A stretch of DNA of 64,000 nt from NCBI RefSeq assembly GCF_001577265.1, contig NZ_CP014517.1:1541001-1605000 (forward strand), in the 5' to 3' direction. Origin of the DNA: Variovorax sp. PAMC 28711. Its GTDB lineage: Bacteria > Pseudomonadota > Gammaproteobacteria > Burkholderiales > Burkholderiaceae_C. Positions within the stretch are counted from its first letter, which is position 1. Every line of letters begins with the position of its first letter. This document shows, one piece after another, positions 54,317-62,973 of the stretch. Below the pieces are notes generated by a model. That model searched no databases. It had not been told where the DNA came from and was given only the letters and a program-made list of their open reading frames with translations. A program made the position numbers and the translations under genes.

Positions 54317-55098
54317 GCAACCGCAAGATCGGCGACGTCATCCTCGACGTGCAGAACATTTCCTTGAGCTTCGGCGGCGTGAAGGCGCTCACCGACATCA
54401 GCTTCAACGTGCGCGAGCACGAGGTGCGCGCGATCATCGGACCGAACGGCGCCGGCAAGAGCTCGATGCTCAACTGCATCAATGGCGTCTACCAGCCGCA
54501 GCAGGGCAGCATCACTTTCCGCGGCCAGACCTTCAAGCACATGAACTCGCGCCAGGTGGCCGAGATGGGCGTGGCGCGCACCTTCCAGAACCTCGCGCTG
54601 TTCAAGGGCATGAGCGTGCTCGACAACATCATGACGGGGCGCAATCTCAAGATGAAGAGCGGCATCCTCGCGCAGGCCTTGCGCTGGGGCCCGGCCGAGC
54701 GCGAGGAGTTGCAGCAGCGCGAATTCGTCGAGCACATCATCGACTTCCTCGAGATCCAGGCGCACCGCAAGACGCCGGTCGGCCGCCTGCCCTACGGCCT
54801 GCAAAAACGTGTCGACCTCGGCCGCGCGCTGGCGATGGAGCCGCAGGTGCTGCTGCTCGACGAACCGATGGCCGGCATGAACGTGGAAGAGAAGCAGGAC
54901 ATGAGCCGCTTCATCCTCGACATGAACGACGAGTTCGGTACGACCATCGTGCTGATCGAGCACGACATGGGCGTGGTGATGGACATCTCCGACCGCGTGG
55001 TGGTGCTCGACTACGGCAAGAAAATCGGTGACGGCACGCCGCACGAAGTCCGCAACAACGCGGACGTGATCAAGGCCTATCTGGGCGTGGAGCACTGA
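54313..55098 (+). CDS. livG: branched-chain-type ABC transporter ATP-binding protein LivG
   Basis: A 261-residue ATPase of the HAAT (Liv) family. Walker A GPNGAGKSSM, the signature LPYGLQKRVDLGRAL, and Walker B LLLDEPMAGMNVEE are present, with the family C-terminal tail GTPHEVRNNADVIKAYLGVEH. The ATG overlaps the ligase stop (ATGA), and its stop overlaps livH. In this type of operon, with an acyl-CoA ligase and a PaaK-like protein, Liv components usually carry aromatic or other organic acids rather than amino acids; the substrate is inferred. Confidence 0.93.
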   Translation: MSNRKIGDVILDVQNISLSFGGVKALTDISFNVREHEVRAIIGPNGAGKSSMLNCINGVYQPQQGSITFRGQTFKHMNSRQVAEMGVARTFQNLALFKGMSVLDNIMTGRNLKMKSGILAQALRWGPAEREELQQREFVEHIIDFLEIQAHRKTPVGRLPYGLQKRVDLGRALAMEPQVLLLDEPMAGMNVEEKQDMSRFILDMNDEFGTTIVLIEHDMGVVMDISDRVVVLDYGKKIGDGTPHEVRNNADVIKAYLGVEH

Positions 55099-56027
55099 TG
55101 GGCTTTTTCCTCGAAACCCTCTTCGGCGGCCTGATGGTCGGCATGCTCTACGCGCTGATCGCGTTGGGCTTCGTGCTGATCTACAAGGCGTCGGGCGTCT
55201 TCAATTTCGCGCAGGGCGCGATGGTGTTGTTCGCGGCGCTCGCGATGGCCCGCTTCGCCGAATGGTTCCCGCAGTGGTTCCACTTCGAGAGCAAGGTGCT
55301 GGCGAACGTGCTGGGCTTCGTCGCAGCCGCGTTGTGCATGGTGGCGGTGGCCTGGGCGGTCGAACGCTTCGCGTTGCGCCGGCTGGTCAACCAGGAAGGC
55401 ATCACGCTGCTCATGGCCACGCTGGGCATCGCCAACGTGCTCGACGGCGGCGGCCAGCTCATCTTCGGCAGCGCCACCTACAAGATCGACATCGGCATGC
55501 CGAAGGACCCGATGCTGGTGTTGGAGAATTTCTTCGAGGGCGGCCTGCTGCTCAACACCGAAGACCTGTACGCCGCGGCGGCTTCGGCCCTGCTGGTGGC
55601 ACTGCTCACGCTCTTCTTCCAGAAGACGCGCACCGGCCGCGCCCTGCGTGCGGTGGCCGACGACCACCAGGCGGCGCAGTCCATCGGCATTCCGCTCGGT
55701 CGCATCTGGATCATCGTGTGGTCGGTGGGCGGCCTCGTCGCGCTGGTCGCCGGGATGATCTGGGGCAGCAAGCTGGGCGTGCAGTACTCGATTTCGCTGG
55801 TGGCGTTGAAGGCCTTCCCGGTGGTGATCCTCGGTGGACTCACCTCGGTGCCGGGCGCGATCTTCGGCGGACTGATCATCGGCGTGGGCGAGAAGCTGTC
55901 GGAGATCTACCTCGGCCCGTATGTCGGCGGCGGCATCGAGAACTGGTTCGCGTACGTGCTCGCCCTGGCCGTTCTGCTCATCAGGCCCCAGGGCCTGTTC
56001 GGCGACAAGATCATCGACCGCGTCTGA
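55098..56027 (+). CDS. livH: branched-chain-type ABC transporter permease LivH
   Basis: A 309-residue inner-membrane permease with about eight transmembrane helices. The family pattern LFGGLMVGMLYALIALGFVLIYKASGVFNFAQGAMVLFAAL opens the protein and the coupling-loop segment GRALRAVADDHQAAQSIGIPLGRI and GGLTSVPGAIFGGLIIGVGE come later. Its ATG shares bases with the livG stop (TGATG). Confidence 0.93.
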   Translation: MGFFLETLFGGLMVGMLYALIALGFVLIYKASGVFNFAQGAMVLFAALAMARFAEWFPQWFHFESKVLANVLGFVAAALCMVAVAWAVERFALRRLVNQEGITLLMATLGIANVLDGGGQLIFGSATYKIDIGMPKDPMLVLENFFEGGLLLNTEDLYAAAASALLVALLTLFFQKTRTGRALRAVADDHQAAQSIGIPLGRIWIIVWSVGGLVALVAGMIWGSKLGVQYSISLVALKAFPVVILGGLTSVPGAIFGGLIIGVGEKLSEIYLGPYVGGGIENWFAYVLALAVLLIRPQGLFGDKIIDRV

Positions 56028-56040
56028 AGAAACCGACACC

Positions 56041-57105
56041 ATGTTCTACAGAGAAAACGGTCAATTCAAGAGCAGTTACAGGGCCGACCTGGCGCTGTTC
56101 CCGATCGCGCAGGACCGCTGGGCGATGCTGTTGCTCGCGGCGATCTGCTTCGTCGCGGTGCCGCTGCTGGTGAGCGACTACGCGTTCCGCGCGGTGCTCA
56201 TTCCCTTCCTCATCCTCTCGCTGGCCGCCATCGGTCTCAACATCCTCGTCGGGTACTGCGGGCAGATCTCGCTGGGCACCGGCGCCTTCATGGCGGTCGG
56301 TGCGTACGCGGCCTACAACCTGCAGGTGCGCGTCGAGGGCATGCCGCTGGTGCTGTCGATCCTCGGCGGTGGCGTGGCGGCCATGGCGCTGGGCGTGGTC
56401 TTCGGCATCCCGAGCCTGCGCATTCGCGGGCTGTACCTGGCGGTCGCGACCTTGGCTGCGCAGTTCTTCATCGACTGGTTCACCAACCGGGTGAAGTGGG
56501 TCACCAACGATTCGCCCTCCGGTTCGGTCGGCGTGCGCACGCTGCAGATGCTGGGCTATGAGTTCAACACGCCGGTGCAGAAGTATCTGCTGTGCCTGTG
56601 CTTCGTCGTGGTGTTCGGCTTCCTCGCGAAGAACCTGGTGCGCGGCGCGATCGGGCGCGAGTGGATGGCGATGCGCGACATGGACGTGGCCGCAGCGGTC
56701 ATCGGCATCCGGCCGGTCTACGCCAAGCTCACCGCGTTCGCGGTCAGCAGCTTCATCGTCGGCGTCGCCGGTGCGCTGTGGGGTTTCGTGCATCTGGGGG
56801 CTTGGGAACCGGCGGCGTTCGGCATCGAGAAGTCGTTCCAGCTGCTCTTCATGATCATCATCGGCGGGCTGGGCTCGATCGCCGGCTGCTTCTTCGGCGC
56901 GGCGTTCATCGTGCTGCTGCCGCTGCTGTTGAACTATGTGCCGCACTGGCTGGGCCTGTCGATCTCGACGGCCACCGCATCGCACCTGGAACACATGATC
57001 TTCGGCGCGTTGATCGTGTTCTTCCTCATCGTCGAGCCGCACGGCCTCGCGCGGCTCTGGTCCACCGCGCGACAGAAGTTGCGGCTCTGGCCTTTCCCTC
57101 ATTGA
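56041..57105 (+). CDS. livM: branched-chain-type ABC transporter permease LivM
   Basis: A 354-residue permease with an N-terminal extension and about nine to ten transmembrane helices. NILVGYCGQISLGTGAFMAVGAYAA and GREWMAMRDMDVAAAVIGIRPVYAKLTAF (coupling loop) are family hallmarks. It begins 13 bases after livH and is separated from livK by a 154-base spacer that contains the first of two dispersed repeats. Confidence 0.93.
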   Translation: MFYRENGQFKSSYRADLALFPIAQDRWAMLLLAAICFVAVPLLVSDYAFRAVLIPFLILSLAAIGLNILVGYCGQISLGTGAFMAVGAYAAYNLQVRVEGMPLVLSILGGGVAAMALGVVFGIPSLRIRGLYLAVATLAAQFFIDWFTNRVKWVTNDSPSGSVGVRTLQMLGYEFNTPVQKYLLCLCFVVVFGFLAKNLVRGAIGREWMAMRDMDVAAAVIGIRPVYAKLTAFAVSSFIVGVAGALWGFVHLGAWEPAAFGIEKSFQLLFMIIIGGLGSIAGCFFGAAFIVLLPLLLNYVPHWLGLSISTATASHLEHMIFGALIVFFLIVEPHGLARLWSTARQKLRLWPFPH

Positions 57106-57114
57106 TATGGCTCG

Positions 57115-57198
57115 CCCCCAGTCTTCGCGCACTTCGTGTCGCTTCGCCAACCCCCTACCGGAGGCGACGCCTGCGGCCCGGCAAAGCCGGTTCCGCGG
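57115..57198 (+). repeat. 84-bp intergenic repeat, copy 1 (livM-livK)
   Basis: Shares 80 of 84 aligned positions with copy 2 at 58574-58658: an identical 42-base left block and an identical 26-base right block with 4 substitutions and one single-base gap between. The right block holds a small hairpin (CCGGC-AAA-GCCGG). It is in the operon, about 10 bases after the livM stop. Confidence 0.93.
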
Positions 57199-57259
57199 CA
57201 TCTGCTGGAAAAGACAAGTACCCGTGTTCCGTGACGTGACTTAACTAGGAGACAAGAGA

Positions 57260-58570
57260 ATGAAATTCAGAATGCAATGTGCCGCCGCAGCGATGGCTGT
57301 GGCATCCATCGTGGGTGGCGCTTCCATCGCGCAAGCCCAGACCGCCGAGCAGTTTGTGCCGCTCTTGGTCTATCGCACCGGCCAGTTCGCGCCGCTGGGC
57401 ATCCCGTGGGCCGACGGCAAGCAGGACTACCTGAAGCTGGTGAACGCACGCGACGGCGGCGTGAACGGCGTCAAGCTCACCTACGAAGAATGCGAAACGG
57501 CGTACGACGCGGCCAAGGGCGTGGAGTGTTACGAGCGGCTCAAAACCAAGGGCTCCGGCGCCTCGGGCTTCGACACGCAATCGACCGGCATCACCTTCGC
57601 GGTCACCGACAAGGCATTCGTCGACAAGGTGTCCGTCGAGACACCCGGCTACGGCCTGTCGCAGTCGTCCGACGGCACGGTGTTCGAATGGAACTTCCCG
57701 CTGCTGGGCACCTACTGGACCGCCGCCGACGTGATGATGCAAGACATCGCCAAGAAGGAAAAAGGCAACCTGAAGGGCAAGAAGATCGCGCTGGTCTACC
57801 ACGACTCGCCCTACGGCAAGGAGCCGATCGCGCTGCTGCAAAAGCGCGCTGCGGCGCAGGGCTTCGAGCTCTCGCTGTTCCCGGTCACGCCACCCGGCGT
57901 GGAGCAGAAATCCACCTGGCTGCAGATCCGCCAGCAGAAGCCCGACTACGTGCTGTTCTGGTCAGCCGGCGTGATGACGCCCGCCGGCATCCGCGAAGCG
58001 CAGGCGAGCGGCTATCCACGCGAGAAGATCTACGCGATCTGGTGGGCCGGCTCGGACCATGACGTGAAAGACATCGGCGCCGGCGCCAAGGGCTACAACG
58101 CGATCACCATCCACAACAGCTCGGCGAAGGACAAGGTGCAGGACGACCTGAAGAAGATCGTCTACGACAAGGGCCAGGGCACCGGCCCGGCCGACAGCAT
58201 CGGCTCGCTGGCACACACGCGAGGGATGATGATCTCCATGCTGCAGGTCGAGGCCATCCGCGCGGCACAAGAGAAGTACGGCAAGGGCAAGGCCATGACG
58301 CCCGAGCAGGTGCGCTGGGGCTTCGAGAACCTGAACCTCACGGCCGACAAGCTCAAGGCGCTCGGCTTCGGCGAGATCATGCGGCCGGTCAAGACCTCGT
58401 GCGCCAACCACATGGGCGACGACTGGGCGCGCATCGTTCAGTGGGACGGCGGCAAGTGGGAACTCAAGTCCGACTGGTACCAATCGGACAAGACGTACAT
58501 CGACCCGCTGGTGAAGGAGTACTCGGCCAAGTACGCGAAAGACAAGAACATCAAGCCACGGGCTTGTTGA
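57260..58570 (+). CDS. livK: branched-chain-type ABC transporter substrate-binding protein LivK
   Basis: A 436-residue periplasmic receptor with a signal peptide (AAAMAVASIVGGASIAQAQ). The mature part starts EQFVPLLVYRTGQFAPLGIPWADGKQDYLKLVNARDGGVNGVKL and includes YEECETAYDAAKGVECYERLK, ALVYHDSPYGKEPIALL and IWWAGSDHDVKDIGAGAKGYNAI. It has AGGAGA upstream of ATG 57260. It lies between two copies of a short repeat, which may let it be expressed at a different level from the membrane subunits. The ligand is inferred to be an organic acid. Confidence 0.92.
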   Translation: MKFRMQCAAAAMAVASIVGGASIAQAQTAEQFVPLLVYRTGQFAPLGIPWADGKQDYLKLVNARDGGVNGVKLTYEECETAYDAAKGVECYERLKTKGSGASGFDTQSTGITFAVTDKAFVDKVSVETPGYGLSQSSDGTVFEWNFPLLGTYWTAADVMMQDIAKKEKGNLKGKKIALVYHDSPYGKEPIALLQKRAAAQGFELSLFPVTPPGVEQKSTWLQIRQQKPDYVLFWSAGVMTPAGIREAQASGYPREKIYAIWWAGSDHDVKDIGAGAKGYNAITIHNSSAKDKVQDDLKKIVYDKGQGTGPADSIGSLAHTRGMMISMLQVEAIRAAQEKYGKGKAMTPEQVRWGFENLNLTADKLKALGFGEIMRPVKTSCANHMGDDWARIVQWDGGKWELKSDWYQSDKTYIDPLVKEYSAKYAKDKNIKPRAC

Positions 58571-58573
58571 GCT

Positions 58574-58658
58574 CCCCCAGTCTTCGCGCACTTCGTGTCG
58601 CTTCGCCAACCCCCTCACCGGGGGCAACACCAGCGGCCCGGCAAAGCCGGTTCCGCGG
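58574..58658 (+). repeat. 85-bp intergenic repeat, copy 2 (livK-livF)
   Basis: Begins four bases after the livK stop. Besides the CCGGC-AAA-GCCGG hairpin shared with copy 1, this copy has a second potential stem (ACCCCCT to CCGGGGGC). GAAGGAG, a possible ribosome binding site, follows the repeat about 20 bases before livF. Confidence 0.93.
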
Positions 58659-58691
58659 TGTTTCCCGAAGGAGAGTGAAAGCCACCGTCTC

Positions 58692-59504
58692 ATGAGCACG
58701 CCCAACATTCTCCTCAACGTCAACGGCATCGAGGTCATTTACAACCACGTGATCCTCGTGCTGAAGGGCGTGTCGCTCGTGGTGCCCGAAGGCGGCATCG
58801 TCGCGCTGCTGGGCGGCAACGGCGCAGGCAAGACGACCACGCTGCGCGCCGTGAGCAACCTGCTCGCGGGCGAACGCGGCGCGGTGACCAAGGGCACGAT
58901 CGAGCTGCGCGGCGAGCGCATCGAGGCGCTCACGCCGTCCGCGTTGGTGCAGCGCGGCCTGGTGCAGGTGATGGAAGGGCGCCACTGCTTCGCGCACCTG
59001 ACGATCGAAGACAACCTCATGACGGGCGCCTACACGCGCACCGACGGCAAGGCCGCGATCGCCGCCACACTGGAAAAGGTCTACGCCTACTTTCCGCGCC
59101 TGAAAACGCGGCGCGGCTCGCAGGCCGCCTACACCTCGGGCGGCGAGCAGCAGATGTGCGCGATCGGCCGTGCGCTGATGGCCAACCCGAACATGGTGCT
59201 GCTCGACGAGCCCTCGATGGGCCTCGCGCCGCAAATCGTCGAGGAAGTCTTCGAGATCGTGAAAGACCTCAACCAGAAGGAGCACGTGACCTTCCTTCTC
59301 GCCGAGCAGAACACGAACATGGCATTGCGCTACGCCGACTACGGCTACATCCTGGAAAGCGGCCGCATCGTGATGGACGGCAAGGCCGCCGACCTCGCGA
59401 ACAACGAAGACGTCAAGGAGTTCTACCTCGGCGTGGGCGGCGCCGACCGCAAGAGCTTCAAGGACGGCAAGAGCTACAAGCGGCGCAAGAGGTGGTTGGC
59501 ATGA
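58692..59504 (+). CDS. livF: branched-chain-type ABC transporter ATP-binding protein LivF
   Basis: A 270-residue ATPase partnering LivG. It has Walker [13 protein letters not shown], the signature TSGGEQQMCAIGRAL, Walker B MVLLDEPSMGLAP, and a C-terminal FYLGVGGADRKSF with a Lys/Arg-rich end (SYKRRKRWLA), which is longer and more basic than in typical LivF. Its stop overlaps the PaaK-like start (ATGA). Confidence 0.93.
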   Translation: MSTPNILLNVNGIEVIYNHVILVLKGVSLVVPEGGIVALLGGNGAGKTTTLRAVSNLLAGERGAVTKGTIELRGERIEALTPSALVQRGLVQVMEGRHCFAHLTIEDNLMTGAYTRTDGKAAIAATLEKVYAYFPRLKTRRGSQAAYTSGGEQQMCAIGRALMANPNMVLLDEPSMGLAPQIVEEVFEIVKDLNQKEHVTFLLAEQNTNMALRYADYGYILESGRIVMDGKAADLANNEDVKEFYLGVGGADRKSFKDGKSYKRRKRWLA

Positions 59505-60748
59505 GCGATTTCTACGACGCGCTCGAAGTTCGCGAACCGGCCGAGCGCGAGCGTGATTTGCTGGCGGCGCTCCCCAAGCAGATCGCCCATGCGCAGACGG
59601 CGGCACCGGCGTTCACGAAGATTCTCGACGGCGTGAAGGCTGGCGACGTGGGCTCGCGCGAGGCGCTGGCCAGGTTGCCTGTGACGCGCAAGACCGATCT
59701 TCTCGCACTGCAGAAAGAACGCCGCGCGAGCGACCCGTTCGGCGGGTTCGCGGCCATCGCGCGCGGCAACCGCATGCCGCGCATCTTCGCGAGCCCCGGC
59801 ACCCTCTACGAACCGGAGGGCGACGGCCGCGACTACTGGCGCACCGCGCGTGCGCTGCACGCGGCGGGCTTTCGTCCCGGCGAGCTCGCACACAACTGCT
59901 TCAGCTACCACATGACGCCCGCGGGATCGATCATGGAGAGCGGCTTGCGCGCGATGGGCTGCACCGTTTTCGCAGGCGGCATCGGCCAGACCGAACAGCA
60001 GGTCGAGGCGATGGTCGACCTGAAGCCCGAGGGCTACGTTGGCACCCCGAGCTTCCTCAAGATCATTCTGGAAAAGGCGCAGGAACTGAAGCTGCCGGTG
60101 CCGAGCGTGACCAAGGCGCTCGTGTCCGGTGAAGCGTTTCCGCCCAGTCTGCGCGACTGGATCGACGCGCACGGCGTGCATGGCACGCAGTGCTACGCCA
60201 CCGCCGACATCGGCCTCATCGCGTACGAAACCAGCGCGCGCGAAGGGCTGGTGCTCGACGAGGGTGTGCTGGTCGAGATCGTGCGTCCCGGCACCGGCGA
60301 GCCGGTGCCCGATGGCGAGGTCGGCGAGATCGTCGTCACCACCTTCAATCCGGACTATCCGCTGGTGCGTTTCGGCACCGGCGATCTCTCGGCGGTGCTC
60401 GCCGGCACCTGCCCGACGGGCCGCACCAACAAACGCATCAAGGGCTGGCTCGGCCGCGCCGACCAGACCACGAAGGTGCGCGGCATGTTCGTGCACCCCG
60501 GCCAGATCGCAGCAGTCACTCGGCGCTTCGCCGAAGTGCAGCGCGCACGGCTCGTGGTCGAAGGCGACATGGGCGACGACCGCATGACGCTCAGGCTCGA
60601 ATGCAGCGCCACGCCCGAAGGGCTGAGCGAACGCGTGGCCGACGCGATCCGGGAAGTGACCAAGTTGCGCGGCACGGTCGAACTGGTCGCCCCCGGCACC
60701 CTCCCGAACGACGGCAAGGTGATCGAGGACGCGCGCAGCTACAAGTGA
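59501..60748 (+). CDS. PaaK-like phenylacetate-CoA ligase family protein with altered P-loop
   Basis: A 415-residue member of the PaaK group of adenylate-forming enzymes by overall pattern: RKTDLLALQKERRASDPFGGF, GYVGTPSFLKIILEKAQEL, DYPLVRFGTGDLSAVL, GWLGRADQTTKVRGMFVHPGQI and the C-terminal sandwich domain. The ATP-binding loop, SSGTTGxP in PaaK, reads ASPGTLYEP here, so the second Thr, Gly and Lys are missing. Whether it still adenylates is unclear. It is fused by ATGA overlap to the end of the Liv operon, so it belongs to the same pathway as the acyl-CoA synthetase at the front. Confidence 0.8.
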   Translation: MSDFYDALEVREPAERERDLLAALPKQIAHAQTAAPAFTKILDGVKAGDVGSREALARLPVTRKTDLLALQKERRASDPFGGFAAIARGNRMPRIFASPGTLYEPEGDGRDYWRTARALHAAGFRPGELAHNCFSYHMTPAGSIMESGLRAMGCTVFAGGIGQTEQQVEAMVDLKPEGYVGTPSFLKIILEKAQELKLPVPSVTKALVSGEAFPPSLRDWIDAHGVHGTQCYATADIGLIAYETSAREGLVLDEGVLVEIVRPGTGEPVPDGEVGEIVVTTFNPDYPLVRFGTGDLSAVLAGTCPTGRTNKRIKGWLGRADQTTKVRGMFVHPGQIAAVTRRFAEVQRARLVVEGDMGDDRMTLRLECSATPEGLSERVADAIREVTKLRGTVELVAPGTLPNDGKVIEDARSYK

Positions 60749-60772
60749 GCGCGCCGCCGCGCCGATCGCGGT

Positions 60773-61738
60773 TCAGATGGCAGCGACGCTGCCCGTCACC
60801 GGCAGCACGATGCCCGTGATGTAGCCCGCGCACACCGGTGCCGCCAGGAACACGTAGGCAGGCGCCAGTTCTTCGGGTTGCGCCACGCGCTTGAAGTCGG
60901 TCTCCTTGCCAAACTTCTTCACATCTTTCGACGGCTTGTCGGCCGGATTGAGCGGGGTCCACACCGGGCCCGGCGCCACGGCATTGACCCGGATTCCGCG
61001 GCTGATCACGTTCAGCGCGAGCGCTTTGGTGAACGCGTGGATCGCGCCTTTCGTCGCCGAATAGTCGATCAGGTTCCAGCTGCCCTGCAGGCCGGTGCGC
61101 GAGCCCGTGTTGATGATCGAGCCGCCCTGCTTCAGGTGCGGCAACGCGGCGCGCGCCATGCGCATGTAGCCGCCGATGTTGGTTTGCAACGTGAGGTCCA
61201 TGCGCTCGTCGGAAATGTCTTCGAGCGCGTCGGCGTGCATCTGGAAGGCCGCGTTGTTCACCAGCACGTCGAGCTGGCCGAAGGCCTTGACGGTGCGCGC
61301 CACCGCGCGATCGCAAAACGCCGCCTTGCGCACGTCGCCCTTGATCAGTACGCAGCGCGTGCCTTCGGCCTCGACGCAGCGTTTGGTTTCCTCGGCGTCC
61401 GCGTCGGAGCTCAGGTAAACGATCGCCACGTCGGCGCCCTCGCGGGCGAACAGCACCGCCACCGCGCGGCCGATGCCGGAATCGCCGCCCGTCACGATCG
61501 TGCTCATGCCGGCCAGCTTGCCGCTGCCGCGGTAGTCGGGCGCCATGAAGTTGGGCTTCAGCTTCAGGTCGGCTTCCCGGCCCGGCTTGGCGAGCTGCTC
61601 GCCGGTCTGGTTGACGGGCTGGCGGCGCGCGCCGGCCTGCACTGCGGCGCTGCTTTTCCTGGCGGCCGGGCGGCGGTCTTTGGCGGCCTGTTCGCGCTGG
61701 ATCTTCTGGTGCGTCTTGACGAGGGAAGGGGTGGCCAC
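60773..61738 (-). CDS. SDR family oxidoreductase, YghA-like
   Basis: A 321-residue short-chain dehydrogenase with a 70-residue N-terminal extension rich in Lys/Arg/Gln and the LKLKPNFMAPDYRGSGKLAGM linker, as in YghA/glucose-dehydrogenase-like enzymes. The cofactor loop is IVTGGDSGIGRAVAVLF, NNAAFQM follows, and the catalytic YSATK is intact (Ser in INTGSRTG). Relatives reduce aldehydes or sugars and are often stress-induced. It stands alone, convergent with the PaaK-like gene. Confidence 0.9.
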   Translation of the reverse strand: MATPSLVKTHQKIQREQAAKDRRPAARKSSAAVQAGARRQPVNQTGEQLAKPGREADLKLKPNFMAPDYRGSGKLAGMSTIVTGGDSGIGRAVAVLFAREGADVAIVYLSSDADAEETKRCVEAEGTRCVLIKGDVRKAAFCDRAVARTVKAFGQLDVLVNNAAFQMHADALEDISDERMDLTLQTNIGGYMRMARAALPHLKQGGSIINTGSRTGLQGSWNLIDYSATKGAIHAFTKALALNVISRGIRVNAVAPGPVWTPLNPADKPSKDVKKFGKETDFKRVAQPEELAPAYVFLAAPVCAGYITGIVLPVTGSVAAI

Positions 61739-61907
61739 GGCGTGCTCCGATGAGAAATGGAAGCCGCGAGGCTAGGCACGCGGCAGGTCGGCCCCTGTCG
61801 GCAGGCGCCCCGGTGTGGCGTAGCCCTTCGAAGCTAGGGCAATTCTGGATAGGTCAGCTTCCGGTCAGCCGATAGGATCGGGCCCTTTACCTTTGGAAAC
61901 ACCCACC

Positions 61908-62885
61908 ATGAAGAAGCTGTTCGCCCTCGCGGCAATCGCCCTGGCCGCTGCAGGCGCCCAGGCTCAGGATTTTCCGGCGGGCAAGATCATCACGATCGTG
62001 GTGCCCTTCGCCGCAGGCGGCCCGACCGACCGCGTGGCGCGCGATCTGGCCGAAGCCATGCGCAAGCCGCTCGATGGCGTGAGCATCGTGGTCGACAACG
62101 CGGCCGGCGCCGGCAGCACCATCGGCAACGCCAAGGTGGCCCGCGCCAAGAACGACGGCTACACGCTGCTGCTCACGCACGTCGGCATGGCGACCACGCC
62201 GGTGCTGTACCGCAAGCTGCCGTACAACTACGAGACCGATTTCGAGTACCTCGGCATGATCAACGACGTGCCGATGACGGTCATCGGCAAGCCGCAACTC
62301 GAAGCCAACAACTTCAAGGAACTGCGCGACTGGATCGGCAAGACCGGCAGCAAGGTCAACCTCGGCAACGCCGGCATCGGCTCCGCGTCGCACCTGTGCG
62401 GCCTGCTGTTCCAGAGCGAACTCAAGGTCGAAATGACGACCGTGCCGTACAAGGGCACCGCCCCGGCCATCGCCGACCTGCTGGGCGGCCAGATCGACCT
62501 GCTCTGCGACCAGACCACCAACACGACGAGCCAGATCGAAGCCAAGAAGGTCAAACCCTACGCCGTCACCACGCTCAAGCGCCTCACCACGCCGGCGCTC
62601 AAGGACATTCCGACGGCCGACGAGTCCGGGCTGAAGGGCTTCCAGGTCACCATCTGGCACGGTCTCTACGCGCCCAAGGGCACGCCGGCGCCGGTGCTGA
62701 AGAAGCTGAACGACGCCCTCAAGGTCGCGCTGAAGGACCCTGAATTCCTGAAGAAGGAAGAAGGCCTCGGCGCCGTCGTCGTGACCGACAAGCGCATCGA
62801 GCCGGCCGAGCACAAGAAGTTCGTGCAAGCCGAAGTCGCGCGCTTCGGCCCGGTGATCAAGGCAGCGGGCGTCTACGCGGACTGA
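61908..62885 (+). CDS. tripartite tricarboxylate transporter (Bug family) binding protein
   Basis: A 325-residue periplasmic receptor. The signal peptide (KKLFALAAIALAAAGAQAQ) is followed by the Bug hallmarks FPAGKIITIVVPFAAGGPTDRVARDLAEAM, VDNAAGAGSTIGNAKVARA and DGYTLLLTHVGMA. The body shows GSASHLCGLLF, and VPYKGTAPAIADLLGGQIDLLCDQ, the usual ligand-loop region. Bug proteins bind carboxylates and similar small anions. No TctA/TctB membrane genes are nearby, a common situation for burkholderial Bug proteins. ATG 61908 is the signal start. Confidence 0.93.
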   Translation: MKKLFALAAIALAAAGAQAQDFPAGKIITIVVPFAAGGPTDRVARDLAEAMRKPLDGVSIVVDNAAGAGSTIGNAKVARAKNDGYTLLLTHVGMATTPVLYRKLPYNYETDFEYLGMINDVPMTVIGKPQLEANNFKELRDWIGKTGSKVNLGNAGIGSASHLCGLLFQSELKVEMTTVPYKGTAPAIADLLGGQIDLLCDQTTNTTSQIEAKKVKPYAVTTLKRLTTPALKDIPTADESGLKGFQVTIWHGLYAPKGTPAPVLKKLNDALKVALKDPEFLKKEEGLGAVVVTDKRIEPAEHKKFVQAEVARFGPVIKAAGVYAD

Positions 62886-62902
62886 TCGGTCCTCATGCCA
62901 AC

Positions 62903-62931
62903 AAAAGCCGGGCCCTGCCCGGCTTTTTTTT
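62903..62931 (+). terminator. Rho-independent terminator of the Bug-family gene
   Basis: GCCGGG and CCCGGC form a 6-bp GC stem around a CCCTG loop, flanked by AAAA before and eight T after. It may serve the convergent argP-like gene too. Confidence 0.93.
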
Positions 62932-62973
62932 GAGCGCGTGTAAGGGCTCGCGCCGAGGCGAGGTCTTGCTCTG

